DNA of 64,000 nucleotides from Phymorhynchus buccinoides (GCA_017654935.2 CM065710.1:10576462-10640461); one strand, 5' to 3'; shown: positions 11,068 through 21,769, counted from the first letter of the stretch. Numbers and translations: made by a program. The notes: generated from the letters alone by a model not told the origin.

Positions 11068-14000
11068 TTAAACAAGGTGTTTGAATGACACCTGGCCAAT
11101 TGCCTCAGCGAGCCAAACCATTGGTGACCAACCTAATTTATGGTGTTTGTTTAAAATGTTCTTTTCATTATATATTAAGTTGTTTTGTTTGCATTTGTTT
11201 ATAACAGGTTGTAGTTCCTTTTTTATTTGACTACAGGGGTCAAACATGTGCTTCAGACTAAACATTTTTCCACATTTACATGGGGTGTCCCTAAATTTAC
11301 ATCGAATAGAGTTAGTATAGAATCTGTTGATTCTGCCTTGAATTTTATGGGGAACGGGCAGGTGAAGACCACCACTGATAAATTTCCTGTACCGGAGTTG
11401 GGCTTCTAAATAGGAATCCAATTCCTCAGCCCATCTCCGGTACACACAACGTTTTAAATGGTTTTTAATCTCTGACAGAGACAATTTAATGTTTATAGAC
11501 TGACCCTCAATGTGTTCAGCTGCCCTTTTGGCTGCTGTATCAGCAAGGTCATTCCCTGTGAGTCCCAAATGGGAGGGAATCCACATAATGGTTAAATCAG
11601 TACCTTTAATTCTTATTTGATGAATAAGGTTTTGTATCTCTTGTATGATTTTTCTTCTATTTTTTGTATTATTTTGCAATGCTTGTATCGAGGATAAGGA
11701 ATCTGTGAGGATTGTCACTTGATACAATGATTTTTGAAACTCGTTTATAAAAAAGCAGGCCTCAAGAATTGCCCAGAGTTCTGCGCTAAATATTGAGATT
11801 TTTGAATTTAATTGAAAGGATTTAGTAATCTTGAGGGCTGGAATAGTAAAAGCGCACCCTATCTGTGAATCGGAGATCTTAGAACCGTCCGTGTATATTA
11901 ATAAATGATGTTTAATCTCGGAAACTTTTTCTTTGGCCGCAACTGAAAGTAAATTTGGCTGATTTGATTTTGAGTACATTTGATGTAAAGCAGTATCAAA
12001 GTGTGCTGATTCCCATTCCCAATGTGGGATAGGGAATTTTGGATGAGTTTCAATATCATCTATTTCCAGGCCCGCCATAGAGAGCATTTCCCGGGAATAG
12101 TCTAAGGGGTTGCAAACTTTTTGTGCAATAGTTGGTTTTTGTTGTTGAAAGGATGGATGGTTATAAAAAGGGTCTTCAAATTCTTCCTTAAAGCTTTCTA
12201 TAGAAAAATGATTTGTTGCATATAGTCTTGTAAGGAATGTAGAAGTGTTTAGTTTCATAAGATGTTTTATTGGAATCCAACCTATTATTCCATAGATCAT
12301 GTTAGTATTTGCAAACTTTGGAACGTTGAGGGCAGCTTTTAGAGCTTTTAGCTCTATTGTTTGTAGTTTGTTTACTAGATTATCTGTAATGTTATGGAAT
12401 GCTTCCATCCCATATGTTAAACGACTGCGGACTAGAGCTTGTGTTAAAAGAACAAGAAACTTAGAGTTTTGAGCCCATGTCTGGGAAGAGATGATTCGAA
12501 TAAAGTTGGTGCCTTTTATAGCTTTTCGGCAAAGGTGGTCAATATGTGGGCTCCAGTTAAGACGTGGAGTGAGAACCACCCCTAGAAACTTGACTTTATT
12601 TGTCATTGATTTTGGTTGACCCAAAATGTTAATATTGATATTTTTTTGGATTAAGTTATGGCGAAAGCACATGAACTCGCACTTGTCCGGGGACAGGGAG
12701 AATCCATTTTTCTGTAAGTAGTCAATGATAAGACTAGTATTTGTTTGATGGTTTTGTAGGTATATAGCTAGAGCTTTTGAACTTTTTGTGAATGCTGACG
12801 ACCAGATGGCTATGTCGTCAGCATACATAGAAATTTGACAATTTTTAAGTTTTAATTTGGAAATATCATGAATCATGATATTGAAAAGAGTTGGGGCTAT
12901 GATGCTTCCTTGGGGGACCCCCATGTCAATTCGATGTATTTTTGACACGGAGGACCCCACTTTGACTCTTAAAGCACGGTTATTTATGAAGTTTTGTATA
13001 AAATTAAACATATTCCCGTGAATACCGAGACTGCTGACTTTATCTAGAAGCCTCCCATGCCAAACGGAGTCGTACGCCCCTTTGATGTCAAAGAAGGTGG
13101 CGAGGACTTTCCTGCGTCTCGCAAAGGCCTTTTTGACATAGGAGGTTAATCTTATAACTTGTTCCATGCAGCATCTATGTTTTCGAAAACCTGCCTGGAA
13201 TTTGGGAAGAACGTTATTTTTTTCTAAATAGAAATCAAGTCTGCATTTTACGATACGCTCGTAAATTTTACCCAGATGTGGGGTGAGGGAAATGGGGCGG
13301 TAGCTTGCGGGGTCCCTAGCCGGTTTTCCAGGCTTAGGGATCCCAACTACCTGTGCCTCCTTCCATGCATTTGGGATTTCGCCCTCAGCCCAACATCCGG
13401 AATAGAAATGGTGCAAGACTTTAAGAAAAGATGGGGGCAATTTCTTGATAATTGTATAGGAGATAGGATCATCTCCTGTTGCTTTATTTGTCTTCCTAAT
13501 CATATTTATGGCGGCAGCAAGCTCGGTAATCTTTAGGGGAGCATTGATGGTATGTGAATTGTCATTGGACTTTTCAAAACAATAGTTTACTTTACGTTTG
13601 TCCCGTTGAAAAACAGGCAAATGTTTTGTTTGGCTCGCCTGGGCAAATCGACTGGCCAGGACATCAGCGGTATCTGAGTCAGTAGTTGTCAACTTGTCAC
13701 CGTCTAGGACACGCGTGTTAATATTATAGCCTTTATTCTGGATCCTCTTTAAGCGTTTCCACGCCTTGCCTAGATCCTTAAAGTCAATAATGTCTTCCTT
13801 GTTAAAATAGTTTTGTTTAGCTTCGTTTATCAAATCGTCACATTCTTTTTCTGCTTTTAATTTTTCGTCAAAGTTTGGTCTAGTGGGGTGTAGGTCAAAA
13901 AAATTATATTTACGTTTTTTGTTTTTAATTGCTTTTTTGATTTCCTCGTTCCACCAAGGCTTACTATGGGGTTTTGAGGGTGGTATTGTTGTAGGGATAG

Positions 14001-14880
14001 CTAAATTTGCAGCTATTAGGATCTTTTTTCTGATGTTATCATAGTAAACTTCTCTGTTTAGATCATTGAGGTCTTCAATTGTGTGTTTGGAAAGCAAGGA
14101 TTGGAATAAAGGCCAATTAGCTTTTTCGAAATTAAATTTAGGTTCAGGTGGTAGATTGGTGTTGTTTGTTGCTAAGTTCAGTTGTATGGAAATAGGTTTG
14201 TGGTCAGAGTGAAGAGGGTCCGAATAGGTATACCACTCATGATTTATCAATAAATTGGGACTGGCTAAAGAGAGATCGATAGCTTTTGGATAAAAGTGAG
14301 TAGAGGCATCTGGATAATATGTGGAAGAGCCATCATTTAGTAGAATTAGTTGTGAGTCGTTAATTTCGTTGTGAAGGGAAGTGTCAGAATATGTTTTTGT
14401 GCAGAAAGGTTCCCAGCTGATGTGGTGAGCATTAAAATCACCAACAATCAGCCAGGATTTATCTGTAGACAGATTTGAAAGCCAGTTAGAAATAGGCACT
14501 TTTGAATATCCTTTGGGATAATAGATGTTTAAAATGTTGATGAATTCATTATTAACTTTAGTTTGAATCATTGTGGAGTAACGCAGACCTATCAGGTTCT
14601 CCTCTGGAGTTGGAACTTCAATGTAGTTTAGAGATTTGTGAATATAGGTGGCTGTAGAAATCTTATCTACTTTGTTACTAACAGTTGGTGGGTAATAGTA
14701 TCCAGTAATGTTGGGAAGTTTTCCATAAGTTAAACGAATGGATTGCAGACAGAGTATTTGATAAGAAATTTGTGAATTGGCTAGAAATTGTATTAAATAA
14801 TCTTGTGTTGTATTTAGGGCACGACAGTTCCACTGCAGTACATTAAGTCCTTCGTGTGGGATTGTGAAAAAAAGAGGATT
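11068..14880 (-). CDS. LINE ORF2: endonuclease, reverse transcriptase, RNase H
   Basis: The frame is open from just after TAA at 14881-14883 to the stop at 11068, about 1,270 codons. The first AUG is at 14571, which would remove the start of the endonuclease. The sequence from 14880 still encodes LNVLQWNCRALN, the conserved N-terminal endonuclease motif. In order there are endonuclease GDFNAHH and HSDHKPI; reverse transcriptase with GVPQGSIIAPTLFN and YADDIAIW; RNase H with YTDGSK, AELWAILEA, LTDS and WIPSHLGLTGNDLAD; and a C-terminal C-x-C...H...C knuckle. The endonuclease Glu of the usual LQE motif is Ser here (LCLQSIRL). Retrotransposition uses these activities to nick DNA and copy RNA onto it. 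No internal stop is seen. Confidence 0.9.
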   Translation of the reverse strand, partial: NPLFFTIPHEGLNVLQWNCRALNTTQDYLIQFLANSQISYQILCLQSIRLTYGKLPNITGYYYPPTVSNKVDKISTATYIHKSLNYIEVPTPEENLIGLRYSTMIQTKVNNEFINILNIYYPKGYSKVPISNWLSNLSTDKSWLIVGDFNAHHISWEPFCTKTYSDTSLHNEINDSQLILLNDGSSTYYPDASTHFYPKAIDLSLASPNLLINHEWYTYSDPLHSDHKPISIQLNLATNNTNLPPEPKFNFEKANWPLFQSLLSKHTIEDLNDLNREVYYDNIRKKILIAANLAIPTTIPPSKPHSKPWWNEEIKKAIKNKKRKYNFFDLHPTRPNFDEKLKAEKECDDLINEAKQNYFNKEDIIDFKDLGKAWKRLKRIQNKGYNINTRVLDGDKLTTTDSDTADVLASRFAQASQTKHLPVFQRDKRKVNYCFEKSNDNSHTINAPLKITELAAAINMIRKTNKATGDDPISYTIIKKLPPSFLKVLHHFYSGCWAEGEIPNAWKEAQVVGIPKPGKPARDPASYRPISLTPHLGKIYERIVKCRLDFYLEKNNVLPKFQAGFRKHRCCMEQVIRLTSYVKKAFARRRKVLATFFDIKGAYDSVWHGRLLDKVSSLGIHGNMFNFIQNFINNRALRVKVGSSVSKIHRIDMGVPQGSIIAPTLFNIMIHDISKLKLKNCQISMYADDIAIWSSAFTKSSKALAIYLQNHQTNTSLIIDYLQKNGFSLSPDKCEFMCFRHNLIQKNININILGQPKSMTNKVKFLGVVLTPRLNWSPHIDHLCRKAIKGTNFIRIISSQTWAQNSKFLVLLTQALVRSRLTYGMEAFHNITDNLVNKLQTIELKALKAALNVPKFANTNMIYGIIGWIPIKHLMKLNTSTFLTRLYATNHFSIESFKEEFEDPFYNHPSFQQQKPTIAQKVCNPLDYSREMLSMAGLEIDDIETHPKFPIPHWEWESAHFDTALHQMYSKSNQPNLLSVAAKEKVSEIKHHLLIYTDGSKISDSQIGCAFTIPALKITKSFQLNSKISIFSAELWAILEACFFINEFQKSLYQVTILTDSLSSIQALQNNTKNRRKIIQEIQNLIHQIRIKGTDLTIMWIPSHLGLTGNDLADTAAKRAAEHIEGQSINIKLSLSEIKNHLKRCVYRRWAEELDSYLEAQLRYRKFISGGLHLPVPHKIQGRINRFYTNSIRCKFRDTPCKCGKMFSLKHMFDPCSQIKKELQPVINKCKQNNLIYNEKNILNKHHKLGWSPMVWLAEAIGQVSFKHLV

Positions 14881-14903
14881 TTAAGACTAGTCAGATATAA
14901 AAA

Positions 14904-16820
14904 TTAAGGTGGAACTTTGGGTTTTGCTTTCTGCGAACCCAATCTAAGTCTTGTTGTCTGTGGTGCTGGAGAGGCACCACAGGCAATCTCTGCCAGTTGC
15001 ATCATATTTAAAGCATTTCTTGGTTCTATGGGAAGGTCGTCAGTATCTGCGATTAAGGAGGATAAATCCTCAATTAGGTTCTTTGGCTGATTCGAAGTTC
15101 TGGCTTGTGCCAGACTTCGTAAAATACGGGTTATGAAGGATTCTTTAATGGATTTGTTTTCCTCTTTAGGAATATTCAGATTTACTAGTTGAGAAGTTGC
15201 TGTATGAGTTTGTTTAGTCAGTGTGTTGTCAATGTGCTTAGTTATGGTCGTCATTATTGTTTCAGTCATTTTTGTCAGTTGTTTGGATATCATTTCTTCC
15301 ACTTTTTCTTCGGTCATTTGTTCTGTGTTTCTGTATGATCTTTTTCTTTTTTTCTTTTTTTTACGTTTCTGGGCTGTGGGTGAAGAGGTGATCACCTCCG
15401 CCTCCCCCATGACCTCCACATGTGAATGGTCTAGGGGAGCCGGAGTAGGCTGATCTTTCGGCTTTGTTATAGGTTTACTATTTCTGACCCTACTGGCGTA
15501 TGAGTCAGCCGACCCCCCAAGTGGGATCGGCTGAACTCTCCAGCTAGGGTCCACTGTAGGAGTGTTGATTTTGGGTTGTTTTTCTTTTAGTTCTTTCTCT
15601 GTCTGTAGATTGTTTTTTGCCCTCCTGATGGCCTCACTGTAGGGCAAGAAAGCTTCTCCTCTAATTTTGTTGGCCCTCAGTCTCAGCTGATACTGAGGGC
15701 ATCCTTGATAGGCGGCAGAATGTCCGCCGCCACAGTTTACGCATTTATGAGTTTGATTGCACAATTGTGCTGAATGTCCAGGGGCAGAGCACCTGGTGCA
15801 AATTTCCACTTTCGCTCTGCATTGGTTGGGACCGTGCCCATATCGGGCGCACCTGCGGCACCGTCGCACCGGGGCCACATATGGCGCCACAGGGAACTCC
15901 TGGGCATCGATCTTCACCAATGCAGGCAGTATTGGATTTGTGAAGATGATTTTGATGGCACGAGATTCTGTGCCGTCTCTGTTATTTAATCTTTGAATAG
16001 ACTTGGCATTTGGAATGTAAGTCTTGAGGTCTTCGAGATCTTCTTCGAAGGGGATCGGCTTGATTACCCCCTCAGTGGTGGCCTCAGGAACGGTACATTT
16101 GATGTTTATGGCTGAAATTGAAGTTAGTTTTGAAAGTTTGTACTGCTGAGAGGCTGACTTACAGCCAATCAGCCATCTGTTTCCATTTAGTGGCCTCTGG
16201 CTAAGGATGTCCCCCACGTTATTTCGGAAAATTTTCATGTTTGTTGTGGGACCCAGTGCCCTGAAGGTAGCCGTGCCTGTGCACAGATCCTCCAGGATCA
16301 CTGGGTACTCCAAAAAAATAGGTGGAATTGTATTCTGTTGACGAGGGGGGGGGCGTCTTCGCTGTTGGCGAACTTCGACGAAGTCCCCACCCTCATCTGA
16401 GTCAGAGTCCAAATCTGTTTCTTTACTACTTTGTATTTGGTCTTTGGGGCCCCAGATCGAAATGGGCTCCTCTATCAAGGAGGGAGCCTTGGGTGAACCC
16501 CGTTTCTTATCATCCCGGGGAGCCTCAGAGGTCATCTCCGGGGTTGAACTTGTATCTATTTCGATAGTGGGAGACAAGGGGCTATCAGTTTCTGTATCCT
16601 CCATTGACCCCAAATCTTCTTTGTTTTTCTTGTCTTTTGGACCTGTCGTCTCAGGGCTACTTTGCTCTTCATTAGAGTGCCTTGATTTTCTTTTTGATTT
16701 TCTCGTTGAAGTTTGTTTTATAACTTCCTTTGTGGTTTTTGTCACAGGTTCTACCGTGAAAATTGACTCTTCTTCTGTACTGGTGTCCAGAAAGTTGGAC
16801 AGTATTTCAAAGTTAGCCAT
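14904..16820 (-). CDS. LINE ORF1: gag-like nucleic-acid-binding protein
   Basis: About 638 residues from the ATG at 16820, chosen for its ACCATGG context. An in-frame ATG at 16874 would add 18 residues. The N-terminus is acidic and Ser/Thr-rich. The middle holds a RALGPTTNMK...NGNRWLIGCKS segment like the RNA-binding fold of I-group ORF1 proteins. Three CCHC knuckles follow: CRRCARYGHGPNQC, CTRCSAPGHSAQLC and CVNCGGGHSAAYQGC. After them comes a Lys/Arg-rich block (KKKKKKRKRS). It coats element RNA into a ribonucleoprotein. The stop at 14904-14906 lies about 23 bases before the open frame of ORF2, so the two may be coupled. The frame is intact. Confidence 0.85.
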   Translation of the reverse strand: MANFEILSNFLDTSTEEESIFTVEPVTKTTKEVIKQTSTRKSKRKSRHSNEEQSSPETTGPKDKKNKEDLGSMEDTETDSPLSPTIEIDTSSTPEMTSEAPRDDKKRGSPKAPSLIEEPISIWGPKDQIQSSKETDLDSDSDEGGDFVEVRQQRRRPPPRQQNTIPPIFLEYPVILEDLCTGTATFRALGPTTNMKIFRNNVGDILSQRPLNGNRWLIGCKSASQQYKLSKLTSISAINIKCTVPEATTEGVIKPIPFEEDLEDLKTYIPNAKSIQRLNNRDGTESRAIKIIFTNPILPALVKIDAQEFPVAPYVAPVRRCRRCARYGHGPNQCRAKVEICTRCSAPGHSAQLCNQTHKCVNCGGGHSAAYQGCPQYQLRLRANKIRGEAFLPYSEAIRRAKNNLQTEKELKEKQPKINTPTVDPSWRVQPIPLGGSADSYASRVRNSKPITKPKDQPTPAPLDHSHVEVMGEAEVITSSPTAQKRKKKKKRKRSYRNTEQMTEEKVEEMISKQLTKMTETIMTTITKHIDNTLTKQTHTATSQLVNLNIPKEENKSIKESFITRILRSLAQARTSNQPKNLIEDLSSLIADTDDLPIEPRNALNMMQLAEIACGASPAPQTTRLRLGSQKAKPKVPP

Positions 16821-17000
16821 GGTCATAAATCTTGCTACAATTTTTAATATTAATTTACAACTATATCTTAACACTATAATCTAAGTTAAATTTATTATAA
16901 AACAGGCCTAGTGTCCCTCAGAAAAGACCAAGAGGGAACCCAAGTCTCCCCGTGGCCGTATCGAAAAAAACCCAGACGTTTTACATTTTACCTGTTTTGT

Positions 17001-17870
17001 TTCCCGCGGGAACCAATCAAAATGTTTCGGCCCCCGCGAGAACCAATCAAATATCTACAAATGTTTAACTGACTGGTGTCATAACCTTGTTCCGGCTATG
17101 TCCAAAAATCACTCCCGGCACACTAATAAAAAGCTCCGGGAGTAAGCAAATGGCCACCACCGTAATTAGTCCAGTCTATGAATTAACTTTGATGTAAGAA
17201 AAATATTTATTTCAGTTATTAGTTTTGTAATACCCTAAGCCAATAGAACTCCCAAGGGCTCAATATTGCCTAGACTTTTATCAGATTAATTTAGATTTTA
17301 AATGTTCTAAAAAATTTGTCAAACAGATGTTTTTTTATGAAATCTTTTATACTATTATTTCTTAACTCTTTAAGCTTAGTTTGAAAGTTAGACTTTATTT
17401 TATCCAATTTTTACTTTCTTTTATCAAATTTATACTTTATATTATTACATTTTACATTATTTCTATCTCTTTTGAGGAGGAAGGGTAGATTGTTTTTAAA
17501 GATAGAAGTACCTAGATTCCTATGTTTTTAGAAAGACCTACTCTGAGCTATTTTAGTTGTTAGGCTTGCACACAAGCTCCTCCAACAATTTAGGAGGCTG
17601 GCAAAAACAAAACAACCTAAAGAAGATGGAACTACCCTACAGAAACTATTCTACGAAGACCGTACCCACCGGCAAAAAGCCTACGAGTGGGGGGTTCTGA
17701 CAGACCGGCAAGAATCGACTTGAAAGTCGAAAAAAAAAAAAGATAGTGAGGAAAGAGGTAAATGTAAAAATCAGTGAAAAACTAGCTAGCTAGGATCCTA
17801 GTCCCTACTACCTGGGAGAGCTGCTGTGCAAGGGCTCGGGTGGCCAGCACAGTCCTCCCAGGGATACCAC
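17001..17870. other. A/T-rich spacer, probably LINE 5' UTR or host DNA
   Basis: No open frame of note. Two CCCGCGRGAACCAATCAAA copies lie near 17005 and 17033 (CCAAT-box-like). The rest is A/T-rich and no boundary could be fixed. Confidence 0.4.
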
Positions 17871-17977
17871 TTTTGTGGCACGTCCTACAACCCTAGCATC
17901 TATGCAGACGAATAAAACATCGAACTGCAAAAAACAAATAAAAAAAAACAAAACCTTAGTGCCCTATTTATGCTTAC

Positions 17978-18286
17978 GAAGAAAACAAATCCAACGACGT
18001 GAAGAGGTGACAGGAAAAGACGTCGTTGGTGGAGGCAGAGGTGGAAGACAGTCCTCGAAGAAAGTGGTCCTGATCCTCCTCAGAGACCTGGGTTCGGAGC
18101 AAGCTCAACGAATTGAAGATCCAGCGTTGGACAGCCGCATGGCATGGGCCCTCATGCTGGGAAAAGCTGTCGTATATCGTGCGGCGGTGCTGGCAGAAGG
18201 GGTCCCAAGAATGGTGGTGATGTCCTCTCTTCTGCTCAGTCAGCCGCCGTACATGTAGTATAGAGAGTAGAGATGTGAATATTCCT
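17978..18286 (-). other. Open stretch of unknown nature, possible exon
   Basis: The minus strand has about 100 open codons after CTTTTTGCAG (a good acceptor) at 18286, ending with TAA near 17978. The plus strand is open over the same region (17875-18258). Neither translation matches a family I recognise. The segment adjoins a foldback element and may be transposon-derived. Confidence 0.25.
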
Positions 18287-18342
18287 CTGCAAAAAGCTCT
18301 CTCGCAAGGCGACCCTCTCTGCTCGGTGGTCGAAGTGTGTAT

Positions 18343-18597
18343 GTCCAGTGGATGTCAACTTGAGCAAGAAGACATTCTACAAGAGAATGGTGTCCTCTTT
18401 GCACCAAATCGAAAATCCACAATAAAAGCAAACCAGCTCTGAGTTAAACTAGAAATAGTAAAAATCTTATGTAAAATGACGAATATAATAATGTTCTGAA
18501 ATTTTAATTTCAAAAACTGTGGATTTTCGATTTGGTGCAAAGAGGACACAATTCTCTTGTATAATGTCTTCTTGCTCAAGTTGACATCCACTGGACA
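18343..18597. mobile_element. Foldback element, about 80 bp arms
   Basis: 18343-18422 and 18518-18597 are inverted copies starting GTCCAGTGGATGTCAACTTG. The arms differ at only a few positions around a 95-bp centre. Confidence 0.8.
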
Positions 18598-18956
18598 GTC
18601 AAATTGCAGACCGATCATGCAAACTGATGAGATCTTCACAGATCAAAACCGCTGTCTTTGCATAAGGCACTGTCCCCCTCCCCCATTGGGAGAAAATGTA
18701 AATCAGCACATGTTATTAATTTTCTTCTTTTCAGAACACAGAACAATTCATAAAGTTAACGTTAACTGAGTTTGTTTCTGAGGTTCACAATACAGACATT
18801 GGACACAGAAAGGTTTTATCAAAGCAAATTATTCAGCATTGCAAATGCGCCAACTTTTTAGTGCTTCAGATTAGGGGTATGGAGCTCAGCTATTCACTGA
18901 GATTTCTTTTATACTAGACAGATAGATAGACAGATAGATACATACATACATACATG

Positions 18957-19166
18957 TTTGTTTAAAAAAATGAGAAGCATCAGTTGCTATCTGCCTGGCC
19001 TTCTGTTTTGCACGTCTTTCATACAACTTTTGCATTCCAGTCTCTCTCATCCCCGCAGCAAGGTTGTTGGGATGAGAGAGACTGGAATGCAAGAGTTGTA
19101 TTATGAAAGACGTGCAAAACAGAAGGCCAGGCAGATTGCAACTGATGCTTCTCATGTTTTAAACAA
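18957..19166. repeat. Inverted duplication of a LINE-like coding scrap
   Basis: The arms 18957-19051 and 19070-19166 are near-perfect inverted copies. Read outward, each encodes RRAKQKARQIATDAS, so both strands carry the same peptide. The right arm continues into YDRLPSELLN then a stop, and into the LINE-like 3' UTR at 19166-19660. Confidence 0.75.
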
Positions 19167-19660
19167 ACACTATGATCGTTTACCATCAGAACTTTTAAAC
19201 TGAAATCCAGGGCCCAGAAATCTTTTATCCCTTCCTCTATCCATTTCTTAAACCCATCATGAATATTTCAAAATTGTTGTCTCTTACTGATCGCCAGCAT
19301 GTGTGTTTAAGTAATGTGTGCGTGTATGGGAGGGGAGGGGGGGTGAAATAGAGTGTGTACCCTGAATGTGTGCAATACTTTTCTGACTATGATTTTGGTC
19401 TTTGTTCAATTACATATCGCACATTTTGTTGCATTTTAAATTGTACTTGTTTGTTAAAAAATAAATAATTCTATGCGTTTTTTTTAACCTTGTAAATATT
19501 GTAATGCATGTGTGCTCTATACCTTTAATCTTCTTTGCGATATTATAACCGTTCAATCTATGTTATTGTATGTTTAATGTCAATGTTATAGTCGTGGCAC
19601 CTGGACGCAGTTTCTCTTTTTAGAGATAGTAAAGATGTTTTGATTCGATACATACATTCA
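19166..19660 (+). mobile_element. LINE 3' UTR-like segment
   Basis: A/T-rich sequence ending GTAAAGATGTTTTGATTC and followed by CATA repeats. It follows the RLPSELLN coding end, as expected of the 3' end of a non-LTR element. 19660-19900 holds CATA/TCTA microsatellites. Confidence 0.5.
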
Positions 19661-19903
19661 TTCATACATGCGCACATACATGCATAATATACATACATAC
19701 ATAAAGCTATTGGCAAAGCTATTGACATAGGCTACAGATTACTTATCTATCTATCTATCCGCTTGATGGATAAAACAGATCGTCAGATAGACGGACGGAC
19801 CCTTACATGGATATACAGATAGAGTCACACCGACAGCTTCGTTGTTCCTAAAACTGACCCATTGTGGAAAGACGCTTAGGCTACCCTAAGCAGTGAGCTG
19901 TGT

Positions 19904-20173
19904 TTATGAATTACCGAACTTCACTGTAACTCCACCAAAGACTGTACAGGGGAAGATAAACATCCGGTCTCTTTTCCCTATATGAGTAGTGAGGACAGAA
20001 ACACTGGTTATGTCCCTTTGAAACGTGACACATTTTACACATCGATAGGCCAGTTGAATTCTCCGTTCAAGTTCCAGTCCGAGTTTTTGGATAGCCTCCA
20101 CTGTGAATAGTGTACACGTCCGCGCTAACGATAACTCTATCAGCCCGGTTCGCCGAGCTATTAAGTAATCCAT
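19904..20173 (-). other. Unrecognised 89-codon open frame
   Basis: Opens with ATG at 20173 and ends at 19904. The phrase ELERRIQLAYRC vaguely resembles the arginine-rich segment of LINE polymerases (RRIALAW-type), but this is too little to assign. It could be a chance frame. Confidence 0.2.
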
Positions 20174-20481
20174 CTGACCCTTTTAGAATATCTTGGACTA
20201 TATAAATTTATTAACAACAAACACTTTATTAAAATAAAATATAAAAAATTCCAGAACTTTATATAAAGAAATGTCCCACATGGCTTCGGCCGGGAGGACG
20301 TAAAGCAAACTTTTCGTTATCTTTGACTCCACTCAGCGCATGGGGGGAGTGAGTGTGTGTGTGTGTGTGTGTGTGTGGGGGGGGTGCTATCCTGCAGTGA
20401 TAGACAAGAGGCAGAGTGACAGGAACAACGAAGTCTTAGAGTATGCCAAACATCCCCAGCTCAGTATGGAGGCCTTCCACC

Positions 20482-21060
20482 GTGGGAATACCGGGGGTGG
20501 GGTGGTCTTTTGTATAAATTTCCCCCACCTCCTGGAAGTTCTGTGACTTAACTGTAATCAATAATAATGTTGCGGTACCATAGCCGATGAAGTTTAACCG
20601 AGGCGTGGTTACCGCTACACCTATCTATATTGTCAAAAACTCGGGACTTTACTGGTGTTGCACTGCCTCCGGGCATTGCAGCCAGTATTGTTCCCACCAT
20701 CTTTGTATTTACAAATGTCCCATATGTGTCTATGACCGAGAGGACGTAAAACATCATTTTCATCGAAGTTCTGTGCTTGTAACTTCCTCTCATCTGTCAC
20801 TCTCTTTGACTCTGCCTTTTCCCTTTGCTTACTGTCATCTACTCTCTTTCTACCTTACCCGGTCCATTCTGCCCCCCCCCCTCCCCTTTTTTTTTCTTTT
20901 CACGAAAACACTTTCAGAAAGATTTCCTCCAAGTCGAGGTCGGACTTGCTGGGGCCTATTTCTTTAGGCGCATAATGGCAGCATGACGCATCTGCGCTCA
21001 TAATTGACGGGAAACTGTCGGGAAATTGACGGGAAAGCGATCGAAGAGGAAGAAGAAGTA
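20482..21060 (+). mobile_element. SINE-like family E, copy 1, carrying a nested SINE F
   Basis: The head is CGTGGGAATACCGGGGG, the body TCTGTCACTCTCTTTGACTC, the end GCATGACGCATCTGCGCTCA, followed by a GAA-rich tail. Full or partial relatives lie at 23498, 31715, 35370, 37707 (reverse) and 41811. Copy 1 is split by SINE F (20546-20764), flanked on both sides by GAAGTTCTGTG. Confidence 0.75.
20546..20764 (+). mobile_element. SINE family F, copy 3, nested
   Basis: Inverse orientation to the copy at 4009-4239. Its target duplication is GAAGTTCTGTG (11 bp) at 20535-20545 and 20765-20775, so it moved after family E copy 1 was in place. Confidence 0.85.
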
Positions 21061-21119
21061 TCGAGGCCAAGCTTCTCTACCGTGTTCTATTCTCCGGAGA
21101 GCTCTGCCAGGGAAAACGT

Positions 21120-21376
21120 GACACGCGCACACACACATGCATACACACACACGCGCGCACTCACACACACACATATGCACACACACGCATGCACACATAC
21201 ACACACACACACTCACACGTGCGCGCACTCACACACACGCACGCACACATACACGCACGCATACATACACACACTCACGAACTCACACATACAAACACAC
21301 ACACACTCTCTCTCTCGTACACGCAGAGACATGCGCATACACACTCACAGATACATACATACGTGTATACATAGTT
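21120..21376. repeat. CA-rich microsatellite
   Basis: CA/CG/CATA runs. The His/Thr frames on the plus strand and Cys/Val frames on the minus strand are shadows. Confidence 0.95.
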
Positions 21377-21513
21377 CACTTTGATAAAAAAAACTTTCCT
21401 GCGTCCAATGTCTGTAATAATGTGAACCTCAGAAACAAACTCGTATGTTCATGCATACACAATTACCCCTGCGCGCCGAATGATCAAATATTTCACGTGC
21501 TTTCTGATTTCAG

Positions 21514-21745
21514 GCCATCCAAGGATGTGCTGCCCAATCCAGGACCATGTTGAATCGAGTCCTGATCCTCAACGGCGCCCTTCGCTGATTCCATCGTATG
21601 CCCGTCATTTTCTCTCCCTGCTGCCCCACCCCCGCTGTCGTTTGGGTCCTTAGAACGTAAATTCGTAGTCTCTCTTGTTCTTTTCCCCCCTTCTAGTGCA
21701 TTTAGAAGATCATTTAGGTTAGTTAATAAAAGAGTGGTGACCGTA
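21514..21745 (+). CDS. Candidate terminal exon with poly-A signal
   Basis: CTTTCTGATTTCAG precedes 21514, a strong acceptor. In the phase left by the exon at 1100-1245, the 40 coding bases 21514-21553 encode PSKDVLPNPGPC then TGA, which adds a fifth cysteine as the last residue. AATAAA stands at 21725-21730. A second frame is also open (to a TAG near 21650). The two-exon link is inferred only from phase and order. The intron would be about 20 kb and would contain the LINE on the opposite strand. Confidence 0.4.
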
Positions 21746-21769
21746 CGCTACGTGTGTTTTAATAATGTG

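Larger units (their letters stand above)
9390..17000 (-). mobile_element. I/Nimb-type LINE retrotransposon, nearly full length
   Basis: A two-ORF non-LTR element on the minus strand: ORF1 (14904-16820) with CCHC knuckles, and ORF2 (11068-14880) with AP-endonuclease, reverse transcriptase and RNase H. Downstream of ORF2 is about 1.7 kb of very A/T-rich 3' UTR. It ends near 9390-9420, where GGGCGTAAAATCTC resembles the tail of SINE family F. The 5' UTR runs from 16821 to an undefined point between about 17000 and 17870. RNase H in ORF2 together with knuckles in ORF1 points to the I group; Nimb is the member common in molluscs. The end points are approximate because no target duplication was found. 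Confidence 0.85.

Noticed and set aside
9390..17870. LTR retrotransposon
   Set aside because: No direct terminal repeats were seen. The AP-endonuclease and lack of protease or integrase make it a non-LTR element.
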